Shown here: positions 22,981-31,139 of the stretch, one piece after another | Layout: each line of letters starts with the position of its first letter | How positions within the stretch are numbered: position 1 is the stretch's first letter | Assembly: GCF_000682735.1 (NCBI RefSeq) | Contig: NZ_AWFD01000001.1 | Span: forward strand, 496,001-560,000 | Origin: Hyphomonas sp. CY54-11-8 | GTDB taxonomy: Bacteria; Pseudomonadota; Alphaproteobacteria; Caulobacterales; Hyphomonadaceae | Direction: 5' to 3' | Length of the DNA stretch: 64,000 nt | The notes under the pieces: model-generated | What the model was told of the DNA's origin: nothing | Database searches by the model: none | What the model saw: the letters and a program-made list of their open reading frames with translations, nothing else | Made by a program: the position numbers and the translations under genes

Positions 22981-23649
22981 ATGAACTTCAAATGGCTCCC
23001 CAATGCGCTGACGGTTGCGCGCTGCGTGTTCGCGCTGCTCTGCCTTGGCGGCATTGTTCAGGCCCTGCGCGTGCAGGACCTGATCGACCTCGGCACGACG
23101 CAGGAGATCGCCGCAACGGATCAGGAAAACCGGATCGCGGTGCAGCAGCTCTGGTACCAGTTTGCCCTCCTGTCCTTTTTGTCCGGAGCACTGACGGATT
23201 TTCTTGACGGCTGGCTGGCCCGCAAACTTCAGGCCCAGTCCCGTTTCGGCGTCTGGCTCGATCCGATTGCGGACAAATTCCTGGTCGGCTTCGCCTTGCT
23301 CGGTCTCGCGCTGATCTTCCACACCTGGCTGATCTACATTCCGGCCGCAGCGATCATTGCCCGCGATGCCTTCATGACCTGGCTGCGCACGACACCGGCC
23401 GGCAAGGCGGTGGTGGATCCATCCAACCTCGCCAAATGGAAAACCGCGTTCGAGATGGCCGCGATTATCGGCCTGATGCTGCCGCTGGCGGCCATTCCGC
23501 AGAACGCCGTGACGCAAGGCGCCACGACAGCGAATCTGGCGGAACTTGCTGCGGTTGCGCTGGTCGGCCTGCTCTGGATCGCGGCGTTCCTTTCCCTGTG
23601 GACCGGCTGGCGGTACATGGTGGCGGCGGTGGGCAGCCGGAAGGGCTGA
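22981..23649 (+). CDS. CDP-alcohol phosphatidyltransferase
   Basis: A 222-residue membrane enzyme with the family signature D-G-x2-A-R-x8-G-x3-D-x3-D at Asp76, Gly77, Ala80, Arg81, Gly90, Asp94 and Asp98. It joins CDP-diacylglycerol to an alcohol, most often glycerol-3-phosphate (PgsA) in phospholipid synthesis. The start LPNALTVAR resembles PgsA. A hydrophilic insertion of about 25 residues (31-57) between the first helix and the catalytic helix is atypical, so it may be a paralogue rather than the main PgsA. A strong terminator follows. Confidence 0.85.
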   Translation: MNFKWLPNALTVARCVFALLCLGGIVQALRVQDLIDLGTTQEIAATDQENRIAVQQLWYQFALLSFLSGALTDFLDGWLARKLQAQSRFGVWLDPIADKFLVGFALLGLALIFHTWLIYIPAAAIIARDAFMTWLRTTPAGKAVVDPSNLAKWKTAFEMAAIIGLMLPLAAIPQNAVTQGATTANLAELAAVALVGLLWIAAFLSLWTGWRYMVAAVGSRKG

Positions 23650-23699
23650 ACGCAAGAACGCCGGCCCTAGGGGAAAAAGAGCCGGCGTTCCGTTTGCGT
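23650..23699 (+). terminator. Terminator after the phosphatidyltransferase gene
   Basis: GAACGCCGGC (23656-23665) and GCCGGCGTTC (23681-23690) form a perfect 10-base stem. Outer arms ACGCAA (23650-23655) and TTGCGT (23694-23699) extend it after a 3-base bulge. The 15-base loop contains AAAAAGA. Confidence 0.7.
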
Positions 23700-23904
23700 C
23701 ACCGGCGCGCAGGGCAAAGGGAAACCCGCTGCACCGATTGTCTGTTGATGACGAGAACTGGTTCACTCCCCCGTCACGACAAAAGCGTCTCACCGGTAAA
23801 TTAAAAGCAACTTAATGCTCGGGGCGGAAATGGGGCGCCATTTCCACGAAACTGCCACGAGACTGGCCTCTGTGCTGCCGCATTCGAGGCAGACCACTGA
23901 GTTT

Positions 23905-24666
23905 ATGAAACGTAAACGCCCCGTCGATGCCTGGAAGCTTGTGGCCGTCTTCAGCGCGGCGATGGCGTTCCTCTGCCTGCCGGCCGTTCTGGCCGTGGCG
24001 GGGGTGGACGACGTGCGTGAAACCCCGCGCTCGCGTGCCGTTGTCGAAGCGCATACCGAGGCACTCAGCGAAGCGCTGGCGGAGCAGGACTCTCACCTTG
24101 GCGCGCCCGTTTACCTCCGGCTTACCAAGGATCCTGCTGTCCTGACGGCCTATGTGGCGAATGAAGAAGGGGTGTACGAACCGTTCCGTTCCTGGCCGGT
24201 GTGTGCCTATTCCGGAAAACTTGGGCCAAAACTGACCGAAGGCGACATGCAGGCGCCGGAAGGCTTCTATTCGGTCGCCCCGGGCCAGATGAATGCGGCA
24301 TCGGACTATCACCTCGCCTTCAATCTCGGTTATCCGAACGCCTATGACCGCGCCCACGACCGCACGGGCTCCTACCTCATGGTGCATGGAGACTGCGTTT
24401 CGATCGGCTGCTACGCCATGACCGATGAAGCGATCGAGGAGATCTGGACCCTGATGCAGGCGGCGATGGGCGAGGGGCAGAAATCCGTTCCGGTGCACAT
24501 CTATCCGTTCCCGATGACGGCGGCGAACCTGCAGCGTCATGCCGGGGACCCGAACGCCGCCTTCTGGCGATCGCTCGCCCCGGCCTGGGAAGCATTCGAA
24601 AAGACAGGTCACGTGCCTGTGGTGCAGGTCTCCGGCGGGAAGTACGAAATATCCTCGGCCAGCTGA
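23905..24666 (+). CDS. Exported L,D-transpeptidase (YkuD/YafK type)
   Basis: A 253-residue protein with a basic start and one membrane or signal segment (LVAVFSAAMAFLCLPAVLAVAG), then a YkuD domain. The catalytic motif is HGDCVSIGC (His161 to Cys169), the H-x-S-x-G-C pattern, with Cys169 as nucleophile. YafK-like enzymes act on peptidoglycan cross-links or release outer-membrane protein attachments in the periplasm. ATG 23905 puts the signal sequence at the N-terminus; earlier in-frame ATGs (23815, 23830) lie in the upstream spacer. It is convergent with the Nudix gene. Confidence 0.85.
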   Translation: MKRKRPVDAWKLVAVFSAAMAFLCLPAVLAVAGVDDVRETPRSRAVVEAHTEALSEALAEQDSHLGAPVYLRLTKDPAVLTAYVANEEGVYEPFRSWPVCAYSGKLGPKLTEGDMQAPEGFYSVAPGQMNAASDYHLAFNLGYPNAYDRAHDRTGSYLMVHGDCVSIGCYAMTDEAIEEIWTLMQAAMGEGQKSVPVHIYPFPMTAANLQRHAGDPNAAFWRSLAPAWEAFEKTGHVPVVQVSGGKYEISSAS

Positions 24667-24699
24667 TCTGGCTCAGCGCCTTATACCGGCATTCTGGTC

Positions 24700-25170
24700 T
24701 TAGCGTCCCGGCGCCCAGTAGGGTGAGGGCGGGGTCCCGGCATAGATTTCCTGAAGTTTGCTGAATGTGCCCGGCGTTGTGCCTTCCGGCGGGGCGAGCG
24801 GGTCCGCCCAGACGGCTTCCGCGATTTCGCCGCGAGAGGTCGCTTCGCCCTGTGTCCAAGTGCCGGGGCAGGCCCGGTAAAGCACGACATGATCATTCGG
24901 AAACACGAAATGGTTGGAATAGATGCCGATCAGGTCCGGCGAGGCCGTCAGCTGGAAACCGCCTTCCTCCAGCAATTCCCGCTCAAGCGATTCCAGGCTG
25001 GTTTCAGCCTTCTCCACGCCTCCGCCCGGCAGGTACCAGCCAGGCGTGTAAGTGTGGCGGATCATGAAGACTTTTCCGGCCTGATTCTCCACCACGGCGC
25101 GCACGCCCAGGGTCATTGGCCGGGACAGGCGGAACCAGGACTGGAAGACGCGGGTGCGGATGCGGGCCAT
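24700..25170 (-). CDS. Nudix hydrolase
   Basis: A 156-residue protein containing a full Nudix box, G-x5-E-x7-REUxEExGU, at residues 50-72 (ending RELLEEGGF). It would hydrolyse a nucleoside diphosphate linked to another group, with Mg2+. AGGAGG stands 6 bases before ATG 25170, deciding the start against a longer reading to 25293. The substrate cannot be predicted. It meets the transpeptidase gene convergently. Confidence 0.92.
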   Translation of the reverse strand: MARIRTRVFQSWFRLSRPMTLGVRAVVENQAGKVFMIRHTYTPGWYLPGGGVEKAETSLESLERELLEEGGFQLTASPDLIGIYSNHFVFPNDHVVLYRACPGTWTQGEATSRGEIAEAVWADPLAPPEGTTPGTFSKLQEIYAGTPPSPYWAPGR

Positions 25171-25367
25171 GGCGTTCCTCCTAGCGAAATCGTCCCAAGA
25201 AGAGGTGAATGCAAAAATTTTCCTGCAATTGGACCAAAATACGGTATTTCGGCGAAAAATCGGGTGGAAACCCTGCCGAATTGGGCTCGCCATGCGCGGC
25301 GCACCGCGCTATGCACACGCCAGCGAACACAATCACGTGACAAAGATAACACAAGCGAGAAAGCGAC

Positions 25368-25454
25368 ATGATCCATCCGTCCCTGCTTGCCATTGCTGCC
25401 ATCGTCGTCGTCTTCGGCGTTCTGAATCTGATTGAATTCAAGCGACTGGACTAA
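25368..25454 (+). CDS. 28-residue single-span membrane peptide
   Basis: ATG 25368 opens a 28-codon frame with a hydrophobic core (LLAIAAIVVVFGVLNLIEF) flanked by MIHPS and the charged tail KRLD. The shape is that of tiny conserved membrane proteins that are usually missed in annotation. GCGAGAAAG lies upstream as a weak ribosome site. Its stop is 9 bases before the TTG start of the cation antiporter, so it may be its small partner or part of the same operon. Function unknown. Confidence 0.6.
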   Translation: MIHPSLLAIAAIVVVFGVLNLIEFKRLD

Positions 25455-25463
25455 ACGCTAGGC

Positions 25464-26459
25464 TTGCCCATCCCGGAGCTCTCTCTGATCGCAGCCCTCG
25501 TCGGGGGGCTTGTGATCATGGCACTGGCGGGAAATGCGCTGGTCAGCGGAGCTGTGTCCCTTGCTGCCCGCATGGGGGTTTCGCCCCTCGTTGCGGGCAT
25601 TTTTATTGTCGGTTTCGGAACCTCCGCTCCTGAGATGATCGTGTCGCTCGATGCGGCCCTGTCGGACCGTTCCGGTCTCGCCCTCGGCAATATTGTCGGA
25701 TCCAATATTGCCAATGTGTTCCTCGTTCTGGGCCTGCCGGCCCTGATCGCACCCATTGCGGCGGGCGGTGTAGGAGAAAAGCGCGGCCTGATCGCCGTCG
25801 TCGTCGCGGCGGTGGCCTGGATCGGCATCACGGCCCTGATGCCGCTGACGCCACTGGTCGGCCTCTGCTTCATCGCGCTTCTGATTGCCTATTCGGGCCT
25901 CACCTTCATTGCGGCGCGCCGCGCGGTGGCCGCAGGCAAGGATCCCGGCGTGACGGAGGAGGAAGACCCGCACCTGGCGCTCTGGCTGGCGCTTGTCTAT
26001 GTCCCGCTCGGCATCCTTGGGTTGATCCTCGGCGCGGACCTCGTGATCGAGGGCGGTGTCGGCATCGCCATGTTCCTGAATGTGCCGGAGGAATATATCG
26101 GCCTCACCCTGCTCGCGATCGGGACGTCGCTGCCGGAAATCGGCGCGGGCCTTGTCGCCGTGGTGAAGAAGCAGGGCGAAGTGCTGATCGGCAACGTGCT
26201 CGGTTCGAATGTGTTCAACATACTCGGGGCAGGCGGCATTCTCTCCCTTTTCGGACCGATCCGGATGGCGCCGACATTCCAGCAATATGACCATTGGGCG
26301 CTGGCGCTCGCCACGCTGGTGATCGGGATCGTGATCCTGACCAAGGCGCGTATCAGCCGCCTGACGGCCGTGCTGCTCCTGCTGGTCTACTCAGCCTACA
26401 TTTACGGCCTGATCACCGGGCTCAACATCACCGGCTTGTTCCAGCCGGCCGGGACATGA
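25464..26459 (+). CDS. Calcium/sodium antiporter (CaCA family, YrbG-like)
   Basis: A 331-residue membrane protein with about ten helices and the two inverted alpha-repeats of cation/Ca2+ exchangers: GFGTSAPEM with GNIVGSNIANV in the first half, and AIGTSLPEI with GNVLGSNVFNI in the second. The paired Glu residues in the SxPE motifs coordinate cations. It would exchange Ca2+ (or a similar cation) for Na+ or H+ across the inner membrane. The start is TTG 25464. Its stop overlaps the SDR start by 4 bases, although the two functions seem unrelated. Confidence 0.93.
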   Translation: MPIPELSLIAALVGGLVIMALAGNALVSGAVSLAARMGVSPLVAGIFIVGFGTSAPEMIVSLDAALSDRSGLALGNIVGSNIANVFLVLGLPALIAPIAAGGVGEKRGLIAVVVAAVAWIGITALMPLTPLVGLCFIALLIAYSGLTFIAARRAVAAGKDPGVTEEEDPHLALWLALVYVPLGILGLILGADLVIEGGVGIAMFLNVPEEYIGLTLLAIGTSLPEIGAGLVAVVKKQGEVLIGNVLGSNVFNILGAGGILSLFGPIRMAPTFQQYDHWALALATLVIGIVILTKARISRLTAVLLLLVYSAYIYGLITGLNITGLFQPAGT

Positions 26460-27208
26460 CGCCCGGTATCGCGCTCGTCACCGGCGCCGGGGCCCGCCTC
26501 GGCCGCGCCATGGCCCTCGCTCTGGGCGAAGATGGCTGGAAGGTCGCTGTCCACTATCACAGCTCTTCTGACGGTGCGGATGAGACCTGCGAGATGATCC
26601 GCAAGGCGGGTGGCATCGCAGAAGCCATACAGGCTGATCTTTCTGATGAAGAGACCCGCGGCGACCTTGTCGCCCGTGCAGCAAAGGCGCTGGGCGGACC
26701 GGTCTGCCTACTGATCAATTCAGCCTCTACCTTCCATGACGATACCGCGCTGACCCATTCCCGGGAAGACTGGGACGCGCATATGGAGCCCAATCTGCGG
26801 GCGCCTATCCATCTCGCCCAGCAGCTCGCATCAGACCTGCCGGATGGGCGGAAGGGGCTCGTGATCAATATGATCGACCAGCGGGTCTGGAAGCTGAATC
26901 CCGTCTTTTTCACCTACACACTGTCCAAGGCCGCGCTGTGGCAGGCGACGCAGACGCTGGCGCAGGCGCTCGCGCCCGATGTGCGGGTCAACGGGATCGG
27001 CCCCGGACCAACCCTCGCCAGTGTTCATCAGACGCCGGAGGAGTTTGCGGCGGAGAAAGCGGCAACGCTGACGGGGGAGGGCTCCTCGCCGGAAGAGATC
27101 GTGCGTGCCATGCGTTATCTCGTCTCGGCCGCCAGCGTGACCGGCCAGATGATCGCCAGCGATGGCGGCCAGCATTTGATGTGGCAGACCCCGGACGTCC
27201 AGATATGA
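26456..27208 (+). CDS. SDR oxidoreductase, pteridine reductase/FolM-like
   Basis: A 250-residue short-chain dehydrogenase. TGAGARLG (9-16), with Arg14, is the NADPH-binding TGxxxRxG loop of pteridine reductases. The catalytic Tyr154 and Lys158 lie in FTYTLSK, and an Asp (NMIDQRV, Asp141) stands where most SDRs have Ser, again typical of this branch. FolM-like enzymes reduce dihydromonapterin or dihydrofolate. ATGA overlaps with both neighbours (antiporter and aldolase) mark a tight operon. Confidence 0.86.
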   Translation: MTPGIALVTGAGARLGRAMALALGEDGWKVAVHYHSSSDGADETCEMIRKAGGIAEAIQADLSDEETRGDLVARAAKALGGPVCLLINSASTFHDDTALTHSREDWDAHMEPNLRAPIHLAQQLASDLPDGRKGLVINMIDQRVWKLNPVFFTYTLSKAALWQATQTLAQALAPDVRVNGIGPGPTLASVHQTPEEFAAEKAATLTGEGSSPEEIVRAMRYLVSAASVTGQMIASDGGQHLMWQTPDVQI

Positions 27209-28227
27209 ATTTTTCGTCCGATACGTCGGCGCCGGCGCATCCGCGCGTGATCGAGGCGCTGGCCTCCGTGAACGGCGGCATGGAAGCGAGCTATGGCGGC
27301 GACACCGTCACGGCGGCCCTGCGCAAAAAACTCGCTGCCGTGTTTGAGACAGAGGATTTCGATTACTGGCTGACCGCGTCGGGCACCGCGTCCAATGCCT
27401 TGGCGCTGTCCTGCTTCTGCTCGTCTGTCGGCGCTGTGCTCTGCCATGAGGAAGCTCACATCGCGCGGGATGAGCGCGGCGCACCGGAATTCTTCACAGG
27501 CGGCGGCAAGCTGCAGCTGCTGACCGGGTTCGGCGCGCGGATCGACCGTGAGGCGCTGGAAACGGCGCTCGGTCAGATCAATCCATCCTTTGTGCACGAG
27601 ACGCCAGCTGAGGCGCTGTCGCTGACCAATCTCACCGAATGCGGCACGGCCTACCGTGCGGCCGAGATTGCCCTCTATGCCAGCCTCGCGAAAGAGAAGG
27701 GGCTCTACGTGCACCTCGATGGCGCGCGGCTTGGCAATGTGCTCGCCCACGGCAAGGTGACGGTCGCGGAAATGACCTGGCAGGCCGGCATCGATGTGCT
27801 GACCTTCGGCCTCACCAAGACCGGCGCCATCGGCTGCGAGATCATTCTTCTGTTCGGCGGTGCCCGGAAGAAATTTGGCGAGTTGAAAGCCCGCGCCAAG
27901 CGGTCCGGTCATATGCCGCCCAAGATGCGGTTCCTGGCCGCGCAGGCCCATGCCATGCTGGAGGATGGGCTCTGGCTGCAACTGGCAGGGCAGGCGAATG
28001 CCCGCGCGCAGGTGCTGGCAGATGTGTTCACCCAGGCCGGGTTCGATATAGCCTATCCGGTCGATGGCAATGAAGTCTTCCCGATGCTGACCGAAGAGGC
28101 CGCCCGCCGGCTGCAAGCAGCCGGTGGTGTCTTCTATCCCTGGCCGGGCGGGGCTTACCGGTTCGTCTGTTCCTGGAACACACCGGAGGCGGAGATCGCC
28201 GCCGTGGCAGAGGCGTTGGCGGCCTAG
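27205..28227 (+). CDS. Threonine aldolase family PLP enzyme
   Basis: A 340-residue fold-I PLP enzyme. Lys205 in FGLTKTGAIG is the Schiff-base lysine, LDGARLGN (171-178) carries the pyridine-nitrogen Asp, and the His pair near 81-85 (HEEAHI) stacks on the cofactor. Low-specificity L-threonine aldolases split L-threonine or allo-threonine into glycine and acetaldehyde; family members also act on phenylserine-like beta-hydroxy amino acids. It overlaps the SDR gene by 4 bases and ends in a 4-base convergent overlap with a TetR gene. Confidence 0.9.
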   Translation: MNFSSDTSAPAHPRVIEALASVNGGMEASYGGDTVTAALRKKLAAVFETEDFDYWLTASGTASNALALSCFCSSVGAVLCHEEAHIARDERGAPEFFTGGGKLQLLTGFGARIDREALETALGQINPSFVHETPAEALSLTNLTECGTAYRAAEIALYASLAKEKGLYVHLDGARLGNVLAHGKVTVAEMTWQAGIDVLTFGLTKTGAIGCEIILLFGGARKKFGELKARAKRSGHMPPKMRFLAAQAHAMLEDGLWLQLAGQANARAQVLADVFTQAGFDIAYPVDGNEVFPMLTEEAARRLQAAGGVFYPWPGGAYRFVCSWNTPEAEIAAVAEALAA

Positions 28228-28847
28228 GCCGTCTCGGCTATGGCGCCGCCCAGCCAGTTGCTGAGCTGTTCCACGGCTGACTGATTGTCCAGCGGCGCGA
28301 CTGCACGGCCGCCAAGCAGATGCTGATGCAGGCTCATCATGATGACGGGCGAGAACATGGCGATGGCGGCGATACGGATTTCATTCCCGTCGGTTGGAGA
28401 CCCGGGCGTACCAGCGAGCTTGCGGCACACGCAGTCCATCGACGGTTCCAGAATGTGTTCCAGATAGGCTTGTCCGACATCCGGCTCTGCCATGCCTTCG
28501 ACCATGCCGAAGGCGTGCATCCGGACGAAAATGTCGTCTTCCATCCGCGCCACGGCGTGCCGGAAACATGCGGCGACAGCCTCTTCAACGCTCGGTGCCG
28601 GTTCTTCCAGTTGCTGCCAGATGGGCTGGGCGCGTTCGCCCAGTTCGACGATCATGGCAATCACCAGGCCTTTGCGGTCCGTAAAGTAATGGCGCAGAGT
28701 CGGCTCGGATGTTTCCGCGGCGAGCGCCAGCTGGCGAAGGGAGGGACGCTGGATCTCTCCGGACAAGGCGAAGTTGATCACACTGTCCAGCAGTGCCAAA
28801 CGCTTCGCGTCAAAGTTGTAATTCCGGGCGCCGGGTGTTCGGGCCAT
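28224..28847 (-). CDS. TetR/AcrR family transcriptional regulator
   Basis: A protein of about 207 residues with an N-terminal TetR helix-turn-helix (LRQLALAAETSEPTLRHYF, about 36-55) and a helical effector domain. The short, basic start MARTPGARNYNF is common in this family; ATG 28874 is an alternative in-frame start. A perfect TAGTTGCAACTA palindrome lies 62 bases upstream and is the likely autoregulatory operator. No obvious target gene is adjacent upstream; the convergent aldolase operon shares only its end. Confidence 0.83.
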   Translation of the reverse strand: MARTPGARNYNFDAKRLALLDSVINFALSGEIQRPSLRQLALAAETSEPTLRHYFTDRKGLVIAMIVELGERAQPIWQQLEEPAPSVEEAVAACFRHAVARMEDDIFVRMHAFGMVEGMAEPDVGQAYLEHILEPSMDCVCRKLAGTPGSPTDGNEIRIAAIAMFSPVIMMSLHQHLLGGRAVAPLDNQSAVEQLSNWLGGAIAETA

Positions 28848-28908
28848 GGATGGACCTGCCTCTCTTAGCGACATTGAGTGGAAACTTCTGGTCGAAGCCC
28901 TCATTCAA

Positions 28909-28920
28909 TAGTTGCAACTA
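28909..28920. promoter_or_regulatory. Candidate TetR operator palindrome
   Basis: TAGTTGCAACTA is a perfect 12-base palindrome just upstream of the TetR-family gene, the expected place for an autoregulatory site. The evidence is symmetry and location only. Confidence 0.4.
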
Positions 28921-29269
28921 GTGTAATGCGCCAATCAGTGTCAACGACGCAAGGCCTGCCGGTCGCCGGATACTGTCAGGCGTCACGAAAATTTGGCTGG
29001 ATTTGCCTTGATTTGCACCACTGTCGGCGTTTGCGGCACCAAGTCAGCGTGCCATTTTTGCGTGTATGCCTGCTGCCTCCTGTCCGGCACGGATTGCCGT
29101 AAGTCTCTGCACCGCGTTGCGGCGTTCGACTGACAGGTTAGCATATTTGCGCATCCGGCGGCACTCGGTCCAGCGACCGAAAAAGGATATACCGGTATGT
29201 AAGTTGCGCCGTATGGGTGTGCCCCGGCTGAACATGGCTTCAGGGGGGTATTCCTGGCTGCAGGTATCC
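28921..29269. other. Intergenic region without a convincing gene
   Basis: About 350 bases between the TetR promoter region and the 3' end of the SGNH esterase gene. A minus-strand frame (29044-29235) would give 63 residues with a basic C-terminal half, but it lacks a ribosome site, has mixed codon use and no recognisable motif. No tRNA, hairpin with T-run or repeat is evident. It may contain the 3' untranslated part of the esterase transcript. Confidence 0.3.
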
Positions 29270-29983
29270 CTATTTGTTGTGCGCGCGCAGATCGTCGAGG
29301 ATCAGTTCCGCCATGTGATCGTGAGCCGGCACGGACGGGTGCCACTGGCAGCCAAAGGCAACCGACGGATCGCCGCCATCCAGTGCGAGATAGCGGATGG
29401 CTGTGTCTTTTTCCGTGTTTACCGCCTCGACGGCCGTTTCCACGGCATGATCGAAGAAAATCCGGTCATTTCCGCTCAGCATCGGGCCGGTCAGGGCATA
29501 GATCGTTGCATCGGAATAGCGTGTGCTCATCTGGGACAACAGGTCTTCCATCGCCGGGACAAACTGCTCAGACGGGTCATTCTGATAGAAATCGTGGGTG
29601 CCGAGGTTCACCAGGACGAGTTGCACCGGGTCGGCGGCGTCCAGACGCGCGGTCTCATCTTCGCGGGCCAGGCGCATCGACATCGTATTGGTCTGATCTT
29701 CCCCATAATTGTGAACCAGCCCAATGCCCGGCCATGCGAACATGACATAATCAACGCCCAGGGCCTCGGCGACCTGAACGCCATAGGAGTGGCTGACCGA
29801 ATTGAATTCCGGGGTCAACGGGCAGTTCTGATCCGGCCCCATCGCGCCAAAGCCGAGGGAAATCGAATCCCCGACGATCAACACCTTGCCTGGCAGGTCC
29901 GGCAGGGCACCTTGAGGTGAATCCTGATTGGCGCAGGCGGGTACTGCCAGCAGCAGCGCGCTCATAACAATGTGTTTCAGCAT
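29270..29983 (-). CDS. Exported SGNH/GDSL hydrolase, probable lipoprotein
   Basis: A 237-residue esterase-like protein. The signal region MLKHIVMSALLLAVPAC ends in a lipobox-like VPAC (Cys17). The SGNH blocks follow: GDSISLGFG with Ser40 as nucleophile, the Gly block around GIGLVHNYG, the Asn block (NLGTHDF), and the Asp/His pair in WHPSVPAHDHMAE. The layout is close to carbohydrate esterase family 2-like deacetylases, so removal of acetyl groups from saccharides is plausible but unproven. It should face the periplasm. Confidence 0.85.
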   Translation of the reverse strand: MLKHIVMSALLLAVPACANQDSPQGALPDLPGKVLIVGDSISLGFGAMGPDQNCPLTPEFNSVSHSYGVQVAEALGVDYVMFAWPGIGLVHNYGEDQTNTMSMRLAREDETARLDAADPVQLVLVNLGTHDFYQNDPSEQFVPAMEDLLSQMSTRYSDATIYALTGPMLSGNDRIFFDHAVETAVEAVNTEKDTAIRYLALDGGDPSVAFGCQWHPSVPAHDHMAELILDDLRAHNK

Positions 29984-30052
29984 GGTGGATTCCGTTTCCT
30001 TTAGCCGGTCCAGCGCGAAATTACCTTCGTGCTGTGCAGGGTACGTGCCACT

Positions 30053-30598
30053 CTACTCCATTTTTTGCTGCATTATCAGGGCTGACAGAACAAATGCTAT
30101 TCGATCTTCCACGGAGATCTTCGGCAGGATGTGCGTGGAATAGCCAAGCGCCGGGAAGGCGGCTTCCAGGCGGGCATACTCCGCGACGGCCTCGCCCATG
30201 CCGTGCCGACGGGCTTCGTCGCCTGTGAAAATGTCCGGCCAGGGCGGGGCCAGGAACACTGACGGATTGTACCGGTATTCGCCTGCCGGATCAGCGGCGG
30301 CAGGATTGCCGGTCACATGGGCCAGCGCCATGGCGGCATCCAAGACACCCCGGTCGAAGAAGACCGGCCCGGTGAGGTCCTGTGCGGCCTTGTGGTCGGC
30401 GATCGCAAGGTCCAGCGTGCGGTGCAGGAAGGCCTCGATATCCGTCCAGGGCAGGGCATTGCCGCCGCTTGCCTGTTCTGCCTCCACGACGCGCCGGCCC
30501 GGTTCCTCCACGACCTGATGGCCCTGCGCCTTCAGCGCCGTCAGCAGCGTCGACTTGCCCCCACCGGAGCAACCGGAAATCAGGATGAAATTGTCCAT
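30053..30598 (-). CDS. P-loop ATPase/kinase-like protein
   Basis: A 181-residue protein beginning MDNFILISGCSGGGKSTL, a Walker A loop (GCSGGGKST, 9-17), with a nucleoside-kinase-like core (VFFDRGVLDAAMAL, a probable Walker B/DR-x region). It resembles the AAA_28/NadR-like predicted ATPases of unknown substrate. GGGAGA precedes ATG 30598. It is on the same strand as rnpB, which lies 125 bases upstream and ends in hairpins before this gene. Confidence 0.78.
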   Translation of the reverse strand: MDNFILISGCSGGGKSTLLTALKAQGHQVVEEPGRRVVEAEQASGGNALPWTDIEAFLHRTLDLAIADHKAAQDLTGPVFFDRGVLDAAMALAHVTGNPAAADPAGEYRYNPSVFLAPPWPDIFTGDEARRHGMGEAVAEYARLEAAFPALGYSTHILPKISVEDRIAFVLSALIMQQKME

Positions 30599-30640
30599 GG
30601 GGGGCTCTCCCAATGTGAAATCTGTGCGGGTGCGGAGTGT

Positions 30641-30671
30641 AAGCCTTCGCTTGCGCTTAAGGCTTTTTTTT
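30641..30671 (+). terminator. Plus-strand hairpin followed by T-run
   Basis: AAGCCTT (30641-30647) and AAGGCTT (30659-30665) form a 7-base stem followed by a run of T to 30670. This is a standard terminator in the plus direction, yet both neighbouring genes (the ATPase and rnpB) are on the minus strand. It would stop any antisense transcript before it enters rnpB. Confidence 0.45.
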
Positions 30672-30676
30672 CCTTC

Positions 30677-30713
30677 ATTCGATCCTCGATCGAATTGTCG
30701 CGCATTGCGCGAC
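30677..30713 (-). terminator. Two tandem hairpins downstream of rnpB
   Basis: Read on the minus strand after the RNase P RNA, GTCGCGC-AAT-GCGCGAC (30713-30697) and ATTCGATC-GAG-GATCGAAT (30695-30677) are consecutive perfect hairpins. They probably end or protect the rnpB precursor 3' end. No T-run follows. Confidence 0.5.
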
Positions 30714-30723
30714 CGGAAGAAAA

Positions 30724-31097
30724 GACCAGACGGCCTGTAAGCCGGGTTCTGTTCGCCTGATTGCTCAGGTCTGGCAGCCATTCCTCTGGGATGCCTGTTG
30801 CCAGGCACCTCACGCGACACACCCGGGGCGCAGGCGGGATACAGCCCATGCGCGCCCCCTATTCGGTCTTGCTCCGGGCGGGGTTTACCGTGCCGGTCCT
30901 GTCGCCAGTCCCGCGGTGGGCTCTTACCCCACCCTTTCACCCTTACCTCCCGCGAGGGGAGGCGGTTTGCTTTCTGTGGCACTTTCCCTCGGCTTGCGCC
31001 GGGCGGCCGTTAGCCGTCGCCCTGTATCCCTGGAGCCCGGACTTTCCTCCAGCATGCCGTTACCAGCATGCCAGCGGCTGCCCGGCCGTCTGGTCTG
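30724..31097 (-). ncRNA. rnpB: RNase P RNA (class A)
   Basis: The catalytic RNA of RNase P, which trims tRNA 5' ends. On the minus strand the conserved 5' block GAGGAAAGTCCGGGCTCC and the 3' block ACAGAACCCGGCTTA are both present. Helix P1 is formed by GGCCGTCTGGTC (31095-31084 on the opposite strand) and its complement at 30724-30735, which fixes the ends to within a few bases. The length of about 374 bases is normal. A -10 TATATA lies just upstream. Confidence 0.96.
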
Positions 31098-31103
31098 GCG
31101 CGG

Positions 31104-31132
31104 TATATAGGGCCAAGGGCCGCCCGTGGCCA
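31104..31132 (-). promoter_or_regulatory. Promoter of rnpB
   Basis: On the minus strand TGGCCA (31132-31127) and TATATA (31109-31104) are spaced by 17 bases, placing transcription start near the mapped 5' end at about 31097. It lies directly after the stop of the phosphatase-like gene. Confidence 0.5.
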
Positions 31133-31139
31133 GCCGCGT

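Noticed and set aside
29044-29235. 63-codon minus-strand frame in the 29 kb intergenic region
   Set aside because: No ribosome site, mixed codon use and no recognisable motif; kept only as a note in the region entry.
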